Shown: positions 47,225 to 61,700, counted from the first letter of the stretch. The stretch: DNA of 64,000 nt from Cryptomeria japonica (GCF_030272615.1 NC_081410.1:191043619-191107618); one strand, 5' to 3'. Translations and numbers: made by a program. The notes: generated by a model from the letters alone, not told the origin.

Positions 47225-50200
47225 TAGCTTTTTCTTTTAAGCTCGTGTGTGGACCATACAAGGGAAGATGTTTTAAGATAACATGTCACCATGAACAAGC
47301 GAGGTTGCAGATGAATGAATGAGATTTGATGAGAACCTTTGGATTTATCATTTTATTGATTATATTTAAATGGATATTTGATTTTATTTTGATTGGATTT
47401 GTTTGAAATGGATTGATTAGATCTTAGATTGGATGGATTTTGAAATTGAATTGTGATTGGATGATTTTGGATTTTGGATCAAGGCTTTGGTTTGGGATAT
47501 AAATTGGATAAATTTTGATTTTGGATTGGGGTTGATGGTGTTTTGGATTAAGTTCAAGACACAAATAGGCAATCCTATGTTTATATAAAAGAAATTTGAT
47601 TTAGGATGAATAACATTTCTTAGGATATGCAAAGTTCCTAAGAAAAATTGGATAAGGATGATCGACCCAATATTAGGGCTAATTTTGAGATAATACTTAA
47701 TATAGGCTAAGTTCTTAAGCACTATCCTTTTGATCACAAAAGATTAAGGACTATGGATGAACCTTGTTTAGTTTGACCTTGGATTAAGGCATTGATCAAG
47801 ATTTACGATGGGGATAATAATGTGATCCAAAGGTTCATGTCACTAAGACCAAAGGAGGTGATATGATATGGTCTAGGGATGTGTAAGGATGAGGATGAAT
47901 GAAAAAGGAAAAGATAAGAGAAAATGATAGAAATATCTAGGGTTGCAATTTCACGATGTCTAATATCAAAACAATCCACCTATCAAATAATGTGTCAAGG
48001 AAATGATAGCTAAGACCTCCTTATGATAGAGACGGTGAAGGGAAAGTGGAGACAAGGTTCTACATGCCCAAATTCCAAAAGGCACAAAATGGGTTTCATA
48101 GGCGCAGATGCCAAAACAAAGGCACAAAAACTAAAGGACAGTGAAAACATTGTCAATCTCTTGGCAAGAAATATCAAACATAAATGCACATTGTCCAAGT
48201 ATCAAATGTTCAAGGTAGGATTTGGAGGCTCCTCAAAGACAATTTCCACTAGTCTTAACACATATGAAGACACTTCAAGCACATTAGCACATCCTAAGGT
48301 CAAAGCTCATGTGATGATGTCAACCCACATCTTGGAATCTTTGTTGATGCAACTGTAGGGACACCTAGATGCGTGTGTTCATTTTTGTCTTTGCGAGAGA
48401 GGACATGTAGGAGCCTTTAGGTCTAGAAGAATAATCTAATCACCCTCTCCCCGAAATGATACGTATAGATTATGTTGAGCTGGGGATTTATGTCTCATCT
48501 CAAGGGAGCCTGATGGTGAGTATCTTGGGGCCAAAACTAGCTATGCCCTTGTACTAAAAATTATCACCATGTTTGGTCGAGATAAAGGGTAGCTTCAATG
48601 CACAAAGGTTTCTAGTTGTCAAATCATCACCTTGCAAGAATTTGACGAGCCACTCAAGACTAAGAAACCTTACTTGGGTACCTTATATACCTCACATAAA
48701 TGTGAATACTTCCCCTTTTAGATTGGCACTATATGGAAAAAGGACAATGTTGATTAGATCTTGAATTTAGTTTCAATCACTTATATAGCGGCCCAAAGGA
48801 AACATCACTTTGGGTCATTCCCTTATGAAGGAAGGCGCTCTTCAAAAGGTAGGCCCTCTACAAAAAATAATGCGAGTCTTCTCCCTGGAAAATCCACAGA
48901 ATATGGAAATAAGACTGCCCATACTATTTGGGATCCTAACTAAACACAACAAAAGAAGGTAGGTCTGGTTTTTGATCACTCAAGCTTGCGCAAGGGGAGA
49001 GCATACACCTACTACCTTTTGAAGACACAACAAACAAAATAGATTAACCTCCCTAGTTAATCTATGTGATGCTAAACTAATATGAAAGATGATATGCAAC
49101 TATGATGAAAAAGAAAAGAAAATAATCGTTTATTTCCCTTCCTAGGTTAAAACTATGTGAAACTATTCTAACAATGCAAATAATGATGAATATTTTAGGT
49201 TCTTATTTACACTATGTGCTACTAAATGTGATGCAAAAAATAAAAGGACTTGCAAAACCACATATCAGTAGTCCAAATATGATCTTCGACAGTCAAAACA
49301 GTTGCAGCAAGTGGTTAGTGTTAGTAGGAAAATAAGAGGACCAAAGCTAGCACATGCAGAGATGATGATGTGCAGGCGGAGACGATGATGTGCAGACACA
49401 TACGCCAATCAGTGTAGATGTAGAATTATAGAAAATAAGAACACTACAACTAGCAAAAAGATTTTTAATTTTTTTTGACACTTTACCAGACTCATACCTG
49501 CGAAGACATGGATGCACAATTAGAGACGCCAAATGATGGAGATGGAGAAACAGATACGTAGACACCATTCAGTATACTTACAAAAAACACCATTAGTCCA
49601 AAAATAGCTTGCAACCACAAAATCAACTAGCACTAGATTTTTTTTTGTAGAAAACAAGAGGTTAGATAACGACAACACGGTCACAACAAATCTAACTTTT
49701 AGCCTACAATGTCAAAACAAGCACATTAGCCCTACAAGATGGTTAGATTTAGTAATAAAATGAAGACATCATTCTGCAGGAGGAGATGTCAAAAGGTGCA
49801 AATGCTGATGCATAACCCCAGATGTCAAAGCATAGTCTATGCCCTGTAGCTTCAAAGAACTCAAAATTCAAATATTAGTGTCAAAGGATGTGGGTCCTAC
49901 CGAGCATGCTAGAATGAAAGAAAGAAAAAGAAGATGATTGGAAGAATTCAACTCTACAAGTTGGTGTCCTATGAAGGTCATACTCACATGAGCATAAGCC
50001 TGAGTGAAGGTGCCCTTGTGTGGCTAGTTGTAGTGCATTTAATTGCCCTCTCTTGTCGAGTGTGGGAGGCTATTTATGGGAGATGTTAATTCTAAAGTCT
50101 CTCACAATGATCGCACTATGGTAGATGAGGAGTAGAGAAAAACCTTCCTACAAGCGGTGGTGGGAGACCAAGTCACCCCTAAGGGTGCTTGTTTCATGGT

Positions 50201-50344
50201 AGTCCAGTCATTTGATAATGAGGATTGATCAAGAGGAGGAGGAGGTAAGGAATCTTCCAATGCCACTCTCATCATAATTCTAAAATGAGCATGATCTTGA
50301 ATGAAGAGAGTGCTAGACTTAGGGATATCACCATTTTCTTGGTA
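47225..50344. other. Unassigned repeat-derived DNA, possible 5' region or LTR of D
   Basis: No supported gene. 47330-47560 is low-complexity (repeated GATTTTG/GGATT on the plus strand). About 49350-49390 holds short repeats of 'gatgatgtgcag'. A TATA-like TTTATATAAAA lies near 47580. It may contain D's leader and LTR, but I found no second LTR copy and no primer site. Confidence 0.35.
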
Positions 50345-50727
50345 GTGCTAGACCCTAGCAAGCTTCCTTCTAGGATTTTGATGAATAACTATTTGCAGAA
50401 TGTGTGGATCAATAATTTAGGGTTTCACTTTCTACATGATGATTGAAAAGGGATTGAATATTTATTTTTTCAAAGAGGCTAAAAGCCAGAAGGAGTCTTG
50501 ACAGTGCCAGACCCTAGCAAGCTTCCCTCTAGGATTTTGATGAATAACTAATAACTATTTGCAGTGCTAGACCCTAGCAAGCTTCCCTCTAGGATTTTGA
50601 TGAATAACTATTTGCAAAATGTGTGGGTCAATAATTTAGGGTTTCACTTTTATTTCTACATAATGATTGAAAAGGGGTTGAATATTTATTTTTTCAAAGA
50701 GGCTAAAAGCCAGAAAGAGTCTTGGTC
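50345..50727 (+). repeat. Partial tandem triplication at the 5' part of the LINE
   Basis: A unit starting GTGCTAGACCCTAGCAAGCTT occurs at 50345 (159 bp), 50504 (truncated, 60 bp) and 50564 (about 164 bp), with small internal differences (AACTAATAACTATTTG in the second unit). It lies in the ORF1 region of the LINE. Confidence 0.85.
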
Positions 50728-52210
50728 GGTGTGTAAAGGGTGTTTCAAAGCCATTGGGTGGATTCCTAAGGTTATCAATGATAAAATTCTTGCCCTGTCG
50801 TGCCCTAGGTGGAATACAATTAGGAACATTCCCTAATTATGTGGAAATGGCTTCCCAAATCCCTTGACTCTATTGGCAATTCTATTAGAATGGATGAAAC
50901 ATCTTCCCTTCTCTCGCATATGGATGCTAGAATGTTGATTTCTATCAAACCTAGAATAGATATCCCATAGAAAATTAGGTTTAAATTGGATGAGGAGGTA
51001 TTTGTTTTCCCAATTGAGCATTTGGGTGGAATCAATGCATGTTTTTTATGCAAAAAGTAAGGGCACATTCAAAAGAATTGTCTAATGTTAAGGAGTAATA
51101 ATCAAAAGGATAACAACGATAGGAATGGTAAGCATCTGGCAAACCCTAACTATCCCAATCTGAATGAAAATATTGCTAATAGCCTCGGCTCCACTGAGTC
51201 CCTCAAGACTCTATACTTTGTTCCTCCTTCTAAACCACTTCATACGGGGACCCTTGGTCCTGAGGGAGGATTGTCTACCAAAGTTGACTCTGTGCAGAGG
51301 GATTCCTTTCATAATGGGTCCATTATTTCAAAACTGTATTCTTTGCATGCTGCAATTAAAGCAACATCTAGGGAAAATTCTTCTCTCCTTCAAGATATTG
51401 ATAACAATGAAGTGGTAGAGAAAAAGGGATAGGGTTAGCACCCCAAACATAGATTTGTATGCTCAATGTATTGTCTTAGAAAAACTTAAAAAGATCATGG
51501 AGACTAAAAAGAGGATTGAATCCCAGATCAATGATTATGATGTTGTGGTGATTTGTGCAAGACTTGTGGGCAACACCTTGGACAGTCATCTCCCTTTCCC
51601 TAACAACAGTTAGGTTATGGATGTTGGAGGGGGGAAGGAGGATTCTGCCTTAGTTAATCTAGTTTAAAAGCCCATAAAAGATGGGTCCAATTTGATCCCT
51701 GATAAGGATATTGTCATTGAAGATATTGTCCAGGACTCCTATGTGTCTTATGGGAATATCTCTCCTCCCACCTGTAGCCACAATAGAGAGGTTATGAGGG
51801 AGAGGGAGCTTGCTAGCTAGGGTGTTGAGGCTGGCCTGGGAGGTAAGGTGACAAATTTAGGATGTGGAGTGCATATGAAGGAAGGTATCAAGGCCTCTAA
51901 CTTTGAGGAGGACAATAGACTCACCTAGGCCATTGTCCCATACTCAAGAGATCTTGATAAAGAACTATTAGAGGAAGCTATGCAAGTCTTTGGCATTAAA
52001 AAGGCTAAAATGAAATCAGTAAAGAAGGGAAAGTCCAAGAAAAAGAAAGAGGAGTCTCAGACTTTGGGAGCAAAGCAAGTTTTTGAATTTAGAAGGAAGA
52101 GAGGTAGACCCAATGACTCCATTGCATGTATGGCTATCAAAAAAGGAGATAACAAACAACTGCCTAAATGCTACAAAGGATTCAAGACACCAATGGACAC
52201 TTCTTCCTAA
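50564..52210 (+). pseudogene. LINE ORF1 (RNA-binding gag-like), degenerate
   Basis: Pieces in order: PSKLPSRILMNNYLQNVWVN, KIDETSS-like stretch read as IRMDETSSLLSHMDARMLIS and FKLDEEVFVFPIEHLG, then zinc knuckle CFLCKK-stop-GHIQKNC (51040-51081), interrupted by TAA at 51058. A Lys-rich C-terminus (51980-52210, KKGKSKKKKEE) follows. This is the usual plan of plant L1 ORF1 (DUF4283-like domain plus CCHC). ORF2 begins eight bases after its stop. Confidence 0.65.
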
Positions 52211-52217
52211 ATAATTG

Positions 52218-55200
52218 ATGGAACTAAATTGTGTGTCTTGGAATGTGAGGGGATTGGAGTCCCCAAACAAAAAATATGTTGTTAAGAGATTTTTGAGACT
52301 TTACAAGAACGGTGATGTGTTACTGTTGCAAGCAATTAAGGCAATTCAATTCTCTCTAGGCATCCATTTAAAGTGAATTTGGTGGGATGCAGATTAATTC
52401 ACTACTAATAATTCTAGGGGTAAGGGTGGGGATGCCATCCTAATTAGCCACACATAGAGGAACTCAGTTGTGAGATGGGAGTGTTCTCCTTGCAATAGGT
52501 TGGTATGGGTAATTTCAAGAATCAAAGAGAGGGAGTTGGGGATTGGCTCTATATATGCTTCCAATGACCATAAAGAAAGATAGAGCTTTGGAAATGGATT
52601 ACTTAATTGGAGTATATCCCTTGGTTGTTGGGAGGTGACTTCAATATGGTTGAGAGCCCTTTAGATAAGTTAGGTGGTAACAAGTTTGAATGGAAAGGTG
52701 AGGAGAGGTTCTACTGGTATAGGATGCTGAACAAGTTAAGGTTGTTTGACCCATTGGCTGAGAGGAAAGATGAAATCAAAGATATATGGTATTCCTCATG
52801 CAATTTCCAACAAGGATCTAAGAGGGTCTATAGTAGGTTGGATATATTCGACGCCAATAGAGATGCTTTGTAGCTCAAAAGAAATAATGTTGGTAATAGT
52901 GTGAAAGTTATTCCTTACACACTCTTAGACCACCACCCAATACAAACAACGTATATATGGGTAACCCACCCAAATAAGAAGTTTACAAAAGGGACAACTT
53001 TATCTTGAATTCTAGTTTATTTAATGGATGAAGATGTTAATCAAGTAGTGTTAATCATCAAGTTGTTCAATGAGCATAATAGTGCATTGTTGTCAAAATA
53101 ATATAGATGGAATCAAAATGTTTATAGTTGGAAGACTTTGTACGAAACAGTGGGTGAGAGAAAGCTAAGAACTCAGGAGTTTGAAAAATGAGATGCACAA
53201 TAAGCTAATTATTGCAGAGGGGTAGATTTAGAATAACCCTTTTTGTGAGGTATCTAGGGAAGATTTATGGCATGCTAAGGATACCCTTAGGAAGATGCAA
53301 AATAACAGAATCCAAAGAATCAAAACTAAGGCTAGATTGAATTGGATAGAGTAGGGAGACAAAGGGTCCAAGTATTGTTTTCATCTTTGGAAATGTAAGG
53401 AGGCTAAAGAGAAGATTGATCGTATTTGGGAGGGAGATGAAAACATTTTCGATCTGAAGGACATTATTAGAGAATTTATGAATTTTATTCTTCCTTATTC
53501 AGCTCCAAGGATAATAATATTATCAAGAGTAGTACCAGGGCCAAGATTAAGACCATCATCCTCAAAAAGGTGTGCAAAGTTGAATTTGACAGGTTGAGAA
53601 AGGACATTATAGTAGAGTAAATTAAGAGTACTAGTTTTGCTCTTAGTAATGACAAATCCCTAGGGCCGAATGGGCTTCCTATGAAATTTTACAAAAAGAA
53701 TATTGATTGGATTGGGGAGGAGTTGTTGAGACCACATAGGGAAATATTTGACACAGGGTCTTTGGGTGAGGAGATCAATAATGGCCTTATCAATATCCTC
53801 TACAAGGATGGAGATAAATCCTTGATTAAGAATTGGGGACCAATTACACTGTTGAATGTTTCCTATAAAATCTTAGCCAAGTCATTAGCTAGGAGGTTGG
53901 AGGATATTCTCCCTAAGGTTGTGAACCCAACCCAGACTAGATTTTTTAAAGGAAGATATATTCTGAAAAACTTTTTAAGCTATTGGGAGGCTATGAGTTG
54001 GGCAAGAGAGTCCAAGAAATCCTCTCCCATGCTGCTTCTTGACTTTGAAAAATCCCACGACAAAATTGAGTGGAGTTTTGTTTTCATGATGATGGAAGAG
54101 CTCAGATTTCCTGGGGTATTTTTCAATATGATCGAAACTTTGTCGGTTGATGCTAATGCATGTGTTGAAGTTAATGATCATAGATTAGGAAGATTTAGGC
54201 TATCCAGATCTATCCGACGGGTTTGTCCTTTGGCACCCGCCCTCTTTGTTATTGCAACAAATGCACTACATTATCTCTTGAGGCACAACCTCTTATCCCC
54301 TAGGGTAAAAGGGTTAACCTTTCCTGATCAAGAAGAGATATCTAATGTGCAACTTGAATATGAAGCTACCATCCTTATATACTTATATGAAGGTAAATTT
54401 TCGGCCCTGATGGATAAACTAGGTATGTTCTGCATGGCCTCAAAAAGAAAAATCTCTTTGGCTAAGCCCATAATGCTTGGTTGGGATTCCCACCCCCTCA
54501 ATGGTTCAACAAATACTTAATACTGTGGGGTAGGCCAGACCATCAGGTTAGTTACTTGGGTGTTCCCTTTTCTACTAGCCCAAATCTCAAGGAAATGTGG
54601 TTGTGGGTCAAAGAAAGGATGGATAAGAAGCTTGGAAAATGGAACAAACATTTCCTTACTTTGGTAGGTAGATAAGAAGTTTGTCAAAATATTTTATCCT
54701 CTGACAATATTTACTATGCCTCAGCTTGGCTTTTTAGGCAATTATCAGTGGAACCATATACAGAAGTAGGTTAGGGAATTTATTTGGTTGGATGGTAAGG
54801 GTAAGAAGAAGATGCATGTGGTAAAGTGGAGGTGGTGTACAATGAGCAAATGCAGGGGAGCTTGGGTTGAAGGATCTTAGGCTTCAAGGCATGTCCCTGA
54901 CAGCCAAATTAATTTTCAAGGCCTTGGAAGGTATGGAGCAATGGAAGGTTCTTGTCAGACACAATTTTACCTATTTTGTTCCTAAATAGGGACCTGCTTG
55001 GAAATATCTCCCCTTGAGTGACTTAATTGCTCAACATCTTGTTATTAAACCTTCAGGCTCGGTGGTCTTCAAATCCATTTGGAAGGCTTGGGAAGGAGTG
55101 AGGTATCTAATCTCTAACAATGATATTCTCATCGAAGACAAAAAAATATGTTGTGAGCATTCTATTTGATGGACTTTGTATTACAAGGAGAAACCCCTTG

Positions 55201-56327
55201 CACTTATTTAGCGGCGCTCAACCAAAAGCTGGACAACCAAGGGGATCAGGTGCCTTAGGGACATTGTGAGGGATGGGAACCTATTATCTTGACATGTAAT
55301 TTGTGATGAATTTGATGTTCCCCAATCTCAATAGAGAACCTATACTATGCTAAGAGAGGCATGTTCTATCCTTTGTCTCCCTAAGGATTATGATTATAAT
55401 GAGGAAATGTATACACAATTTAAACGGCATAATGGCTCTCTTTTTCCCAAGATTAAAGTTAGGGACATTTACACACAACTAGCTGATAATGATGAAGTTG
55501 TTGAACATGTTAATAAATATTGGAGTGTGAAGTATGATGGGGCTATGTGGAATAGGCTCTTTGGGCATATTTGGCGTAGACCAGTGGAGCCAAAGAAAAA
55601 TTATTTTTGTGGCGTCTATTATTGCATAGACTTTCTATCCAGAATGCCGAGGTTGACCCTGTTCTATGTACATGTTGCAGAGTTCCTGAAACTGTGAAAC
55701 ATATATTTTTTAATTATCTACTTGCTAAAGAGGTTTGAAAGTTGTTTGGAATTTCTATCAACTGCAATAGATTAACTAGGAAAGTGTGGTAGGCTATGTG
55801 TCAATCCTCTCAAAGAATGTTAATATCTTTTGGTTTATACTCTCTTATGAAATTTTGTGGTTAATTTGGAAATTTAGAAATAACGATGTTTTTAATGGAA
55901 TTGAAAGATTGCTTACCGAGTCTTTTAGGAGACTCATAACATACAATATCTCTTGGTAGGTCACTATTGTCATGAGGGTATCAAAGAAAAATTTGAGAAG
56001 TTGGTTGGTGATGGATCTGTCAAGATGTTCTCTTTGGAGATATCTCATGGTTACACATGGAAGAGGGTCATGGAGGAAAGGACCTCATTTGAAATTGATC
56101 TTTCCAACTTCATTGCAGAGTTGGAGGATAGGAGGAAGATGCAAGATAGAGCTATCACAACAATCCCATTGGTAGTAACAACACTTGGTGCCCCAGTTGT
56201 AGTGGCCAAAGATATTCCAGAAGCTATCCCTTTCACAGGCTATGAGGGAAAAGAGCAGATTTGGATAGAAGGACAGTTTGGTTGGACAACCTGGGTTGAT
56301 AAGGATGACAATAGTATTATGTTTTGA
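52218..56327 (+). pseudogene. LINE ORF2: endonuclease and reverse transcriptase, degenerate
   Basis: Starts at ATG 52218 with MELNCVSWNVRGLESPNKKY (endonuclease front). The endonuclease continues at 52607-52870 with PWLLGGDFNMVESPLDKLGG and YSRLDIF. RT at 53650-54520: GPNGLPMKFYKKNIDWIGEE, NWGPITLLNVSYKILAKSLA, LLLDFEKSHDKIEWSFVF, and the catalytic box degraded to YEAT near 54360. SYLGVPFSTSPNLKEMW follows. Zinc-finger remnant CTCCRVPETVKHIFF at 55665-55710. The last open piece (55953-56327) ends in EGQFGWTTWVDKDDN. Many stops and shifts; dead. Confidence 0.8.
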
Positions 56328-56550
56328 ATATTGAATGATGTACATTTTGATATAGGATTTTATGTTCTACGAGTATACATGTCTATGCTGTTTCATGTTT
56401 ATGCTATATTAGTCGATGCACTTTGTAATGTACATTTGCATTTTTTTGTCTTTCCCTCAGACTGGCTGAATAGGACTGATATACTCAGTCGTATATTTTG
56501 TTGATGTTGTCATGATGTACTCCTCTATTGTTAATAATGTAAAAAAGCAA
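56328..56550 (+). other. LINE 3' untranslated region
   Basis: Follows the last ORF2 piece. It ends near an A-rich 'gtaaaaaagcaacaaaaagtg' (56540 region), which may be the decayed 3' tail. I could not find convincing target duplications. Confidence 0.45.
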
Positions 56551-56867
56551 CAAAAAGTGAAAGCTTAAACAACAGTTAAGCATTCAAAACAAATGAAAAA
56601 CTAAGCTCATACCTTAAGTACTCCTAGATTGAGCTAGAAATGGAGGCACCCTTCTCCTTTTAATTTTCTCTTTGGATGTTGATATGTGGATTACTCTCCT
56701 TAGTTGCACAACAAGAGATTAATTTGGCAGCATAAGGTTAATGTTGGTCCTCAAAACTGGAATGACAACTAGGTAATAAAACACAATTAAGAGATTGGAT
56801 ATCTTTGAATAGATATATTTCCTGTAGAAAAGGCTCATTTAATTATTGATCAAGGACGTAAACTTAA
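56551..56867. other. Unassigned spacer
   Basis: No ORF or repeat recognised between the LINE tail and the LTR-like fragment. Confidence 0.4.
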
Positions 56868-57720
56868 AATGGGCCAGCACTGTATGTGCACCAAGTTCAT
56901 ATCGCAACCATTCTATATTACTGTAGAAAAGAAAATTCTTTGAAGTAAACATGCAAAATCTCAATGAATTAATACTTAATCCGAATTCACAAGTGGAAAT
57001 CACTCAAACAACTACTACTAAATGATAATGTTCTAGCAAGCGAATAGTAACTACTTTGCCCCTGTGGCTGCAGGAATAGACACAAGAACTGTTTCCAGTG
57101 GTTGCAGGAACATACCATTGCCGAAACAACTACTACTGAAAATTAAAAACTAATTGGAAAACACGAAGGATTACTCACCAAGTGGGCCCCCTTGAGTGAG
57201 CATATCTAGAACTTCTAGATTACAATTGTTAAGCTTTTAAAATCACATTAATCCCTTTATTCCATTTTGACTATGAAAATACATAAATACCAAAAGACTA
57301 AGTATTAAAAATATTATGGTTGTTCCTTCTATCCCCGAGAGGAGAGAGAGACCCCTTTATTTATATGGAAACTTATAACAGATTCCTAACTGATCAACCA
57401 CATTCCTATGGAATAGGCGAACACGATTCATTAAACAAAAGAATAAGTCAGCGCAGGAAAACATAACAACATCTATCCTACAGCTGATAAAATACAGCAT
57501 AACTTGCTTACTGGATCTAAGCTCCACTAAGAACAATTATAAATCTCCCATAAATCATTTTGCTGAAGAATCGATCAAGTGGCTTCGATCTCCCTTAATA
57601 CTGCTTTCCTTTGACTAGGTCTGCATTGTGGCTACATACTTGGTGCTTCTTTAAACCGCCACTTAGTCTTTCCTTCTCCTTTGCCGACCATGCATCATGA
57701 TGTTAACAAGCACAACAAAC
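56868..57720 (-). mobile_element. LTR fragment related to C's LTR
   Basis: Shares with 4658-5759 in the same order: 'aaatgggccagcactg', 'gtggctgcaggaa', 'gattactcaccaagt', 'ggcccccttg' and a minus-strand TATA-like TATAAATAAAGG near 57356. Clearly diverged. No primer site at its left edge, so it is a solo or truncated LTR of the same family rather than a proven 5' LTR of C. Confidence 0.6.
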
Positions 57721-58773
57721 ATGTGTATATACTAATGCTAACATGATATAATTTAAACCATGATTGATTTTAGATATTTGCATAGATAAATCATTTAAAA
57801 ACCATTATATGACAACCTTAAGTATAAGTCAAATCAGTTTTAGAAACACTTAAAAGGTATCAACTAGGAGAGTATCTTGATCCAAATATCATCTAATCAC
57901 AAGACCTAGGTAGGAGTATTATAATAAAAATCTATCAAAATAGAGCCATTATTTAGGCTCATCAGTTAACATGAATTGATTGATCAATGAATGAAGGAAG
58001 AGACTCCAATTTATAAATTTTTGGATTTGAATTGGATGATTAGGATTAAAAGTTGATGGAGAGATAGGATTGAATGTGAGAAGGCGAGGTGGTTTATATT
58101 TATAGCTTTGTGACAAGTGTCACAAGGTGGAGGATTTTGGGAAGAACACTTGAATGAGAAAGAAAACAAGGTGTTCTCACACATGTGAGCACATCTTGGG
58201 AAGAACTAAGAGAGTGACAAGAGGAGGCAAAAGTGGCAAAGTGGAAGAGGGATAGGAAGAGGGAAGTGACAAATGGATGAAAAAGGAAAGTTTAGGGTGA
58301 CTCCATGGGAAGAGCATCCTCACTCATGTGTGAGAACCCTTGGTCAAAGAGTGAGGTGGAGGATTGAAAATGACTGGTGCGAGGGGTGTCACATGTGGAC
58401 CTAGGGGTAGGTGAGGTGAATTAAAAAATAGGTAAAATGATAATGAAGTTTAAGCTTTGATTAATTAGCTTGATGAGTGGGATTAGTGGGAGGATTTGTA
58501 GGAATATAGAATGATAGTTAATTAATTAACTAATGTGGTTTAGAGGATTAATTAATTAGTGGGCTAAGGTGCAGTTCAATTTATTAAAATGAATCAAACT
58601 TTGGTCAGAAGGGAATATATTTAATAGATTAGTTATATTGGACGGGGGCATAATTAATTTAAATTTAATTAATTATTTAGAATGGCTAAAGAGGCTAACA
58701 TAATTAATAAAAATTAATTATGTTGTAGGGACAATTAATTAAATAAAATTTAATTAATTTTTAGGTGTCTACA
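57721..58773 (-). mobile_element. Possible LTR remnant with TTAATTAA-rich end
   Basis: The right edge read on the minus strand begins TGTAGACACCTAAAAATT, a plausible LTR start. A TATA-like 'ttatatttatag' lies near 58094 and many TTAATTAATT palindromes at 58515-58760. No second copy, left edge or target duplication found. Confidence 0.3.
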
Positions 58774-61700
58774 CTTTGTACTCTATAGATGTAACCAATT
58801 GTATGGGAATATCTTATCACTAACACTTTCATATTTAATTTTTTAAATAGTTATATATATTAGATAAACTAATCTTCAGTTCCTATTGAGGGTACACAAT
58901 AGAAGCCACTATAAGCACCAAAATTTGTATGGGTCAAAATACATCTTTTATGGAATGCTTGCTTATCCTCACAACCTTTCCATCTTGATGGGAAGTCTCC
59001 CTATTGTACTAGTACCCTCCATTAGGCGTCCTTCACCCTTTTTTGTCACCATTTCACCCTACTTATCATTATTTCTTTTCAAAACCAATATCACTTGCTT
59101 CAAGCTCAGAGGCACCCAAGAGATCTCAGTGTTGCCTAGACAACCCATGTTAAGAAAGTAGGGTACCTTGAAGACCTTAGGGTCACCCAAGTGACTTGTA
59201 TTAAGCTACAATGTAACTCAAGAGACCTCAAGGTTTTCTTAGAAAACCCGAATTAAGTTGTAGCATCATCTAGGTAACCTGCCTTAGTAAGAGGGGTAAC
59301 CTGCCTCAGTAAGAGGGGTGACCCACCTTACAAAGGCTACCATAGACAGATTGTTAGGTTACCTTTGGAAGTGTTTGGTAGAATATTTGTACCTCTTCTT
59401 CTAGTAACTCAGATCACTTTTAAGATATTACAAGCCATTTTACAAAGCTCAATGTCGAATCCTTAGATCTAGGCACTAGTCTCCCATATAGCTCGTACAA
59501 TCTCTTTTCCTTCATCCCAAATCCATCTAAATCTAGATATTCCATTTTCTTCAAGCAAATCATCCTAAAGAAAGAAGAGGAGAGGAAGCTACAGATAAAA
59601 TTTAATCATTTGAGCATTCCAATTACACTAGTTATAAAATAAGTCTCAATTTTTTTTTTAGGTTCTTGACTTCCAATAGTATTTTCATTTGAAAGTTTCA
59701 TTTAATTTAGTAATTAGATCACATCACTTTAATTTGTCTAAAGTAACACTTTTTTGATGTTTCTTAGTTAGTCTATAATTTATTTCCTTAAGTAGAATAA
59801 AATTTAATTACTTTCAACATCTTCTAAATAGATTAGGAAGTCTTTTTTTATATAGTTTTTATTTAAAAAATGGTGTAGGTTTTAAGCAAAAATCATATAT
59901 AAATAATTATTTGTTGATAGAGAATTGGTTCATGCTTTAATTAAAAAAAAGAAAAAAGAAATATAATACAATATTGTTTATATTTAGCATCTTAGTTACA
60001 CTATTGCTACTTTTAAGAAACACATAAAACAAGAAAAAAGAAGCCCTTGATTCCATTAAAGAGACAATTAATAAATGTTTAAATTGCCAAACAAATTAAA
60101 CATCACAACTTCAACAAAGCAAGTGAACACACCAAAATCACTCTCCTTTGAGTTTGCTATCTTTGATTCTAATTTTTACATTGGATTTCTTTACAAATTA
60201 ATAAAAACTAGATTGGGTTGGTGTTGAATGAAATTCAATGTAACATATCTCTTCTTAGGCACATCCGAGAAGAACTTAAATAAAGGTATATAAGGGAAGA
60301 TTCTTATGTAAGAGAGAAATCCTTTTGGATATAACTCATTAAACTTATTGACACCATATTCATATCAATAATGTTCTAGTGAGCTATAAGATAATACATA
60401 AGCACACTTATAATTTTGCATCCCACCCCACAAAGCAATACCACAATCCATCACTAGGTACTCTTTCCTTAAGAAATGAATGAAGGTGATATGAATCCCA
60501 CTTCAAGTGATCATATTGTTGTCACTCGCTAGGATATCCTTTTTTGTGAAGAGGGAAATTCATCAAAATCTCTCTCATTGCACTAGTTTTTTTCCATGAG
60601 AACATGGATAGTTTGGTTCATACCATTTGCAAGGGTGAAATATGCATGCCATTATGAGTCCATGCCAATTTAGAATACTACAAACACACCTACATGATAA
60701 CATCTTACATGTCTATTTCTTTATATGGATCCATAGTGACACTTTTTGATGTTTAAATATTTAATTTACATGCATTTTTGTGAATGCTACATACATTTAG
60801 GCCTATGAGAATTGTAGGGTGCATGTGCACCTCAAAGTGAGGGAAAAATGTAAAGATGGAATTCACATATCCATGCCCTTTTCTATTTATTTTGTGCCTA
60901 TTTTTGAGGAGACTACCTTGATACACATACATATTGATAAATGACTCAATTTTGTGTAAAGCAAGTCCCTTACCTTATACCACTTACCTATCCTAGTACA
61001 CATATTCGTACATGTCTATCATTTACCACATCTACATGTTCACATGATTTGGTTATTTATTACACCCACACACACATTTCTATACATGTGTCCTTGTTTT
61101 GACATGGCCATTTTTATGTTCCAAGACTAATTCACAATTACAAAACCATCTTTTCTCAATTTAAAAAAAAAGCTAAAATTTGACTAGCTCCAACCTTTAC
61201 CCTTCTTGCCTAGGGTCAACTAAACATAATTTTGTGTCATACATTTCTAGGTCTTTATATTTAAATGCATTCATTTCAATAAGCAAGGAATCTCCTAATC
61301 CTTGACAAATCAACAAATATAATTCCGATTTACACATTTCAGTTGGTGCACCAAAGGGGATCTAGTTTTGTGAAATCATTCTTAGGAGCATATGTATAAT
61401 TAGAGATTGTTATTTTCAACTATTCATACACATCTTACGGGTTGACTTGGGAGAACATGCACCATTGTGACATATTTGCAACCCTACCAAGGTAATTATA
61501 AAGGAAGCTAAGATGAATTAGGTGAAATGAAGAACATGAGTCTTTAGATTACTGAACACAAGTTCATGGGAGGAAGATAAAAGTGAGACTGCAAATTTAT
61601 TCTTGATTATTGGACTCATCCCCACACATAGTCAACATAATATTTTGATTCCGAGATGAATACCAATGTGAAATTCACTGTTCTAGATCTTAAAAAGCAT

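Noticed and set aside
58515-58760. TTAATTAATTAA palindromes as a regulatory or MAR element
   Set aside because: Plausible as ordinary AT-rich LTR sequence; nothing ties it to a function.
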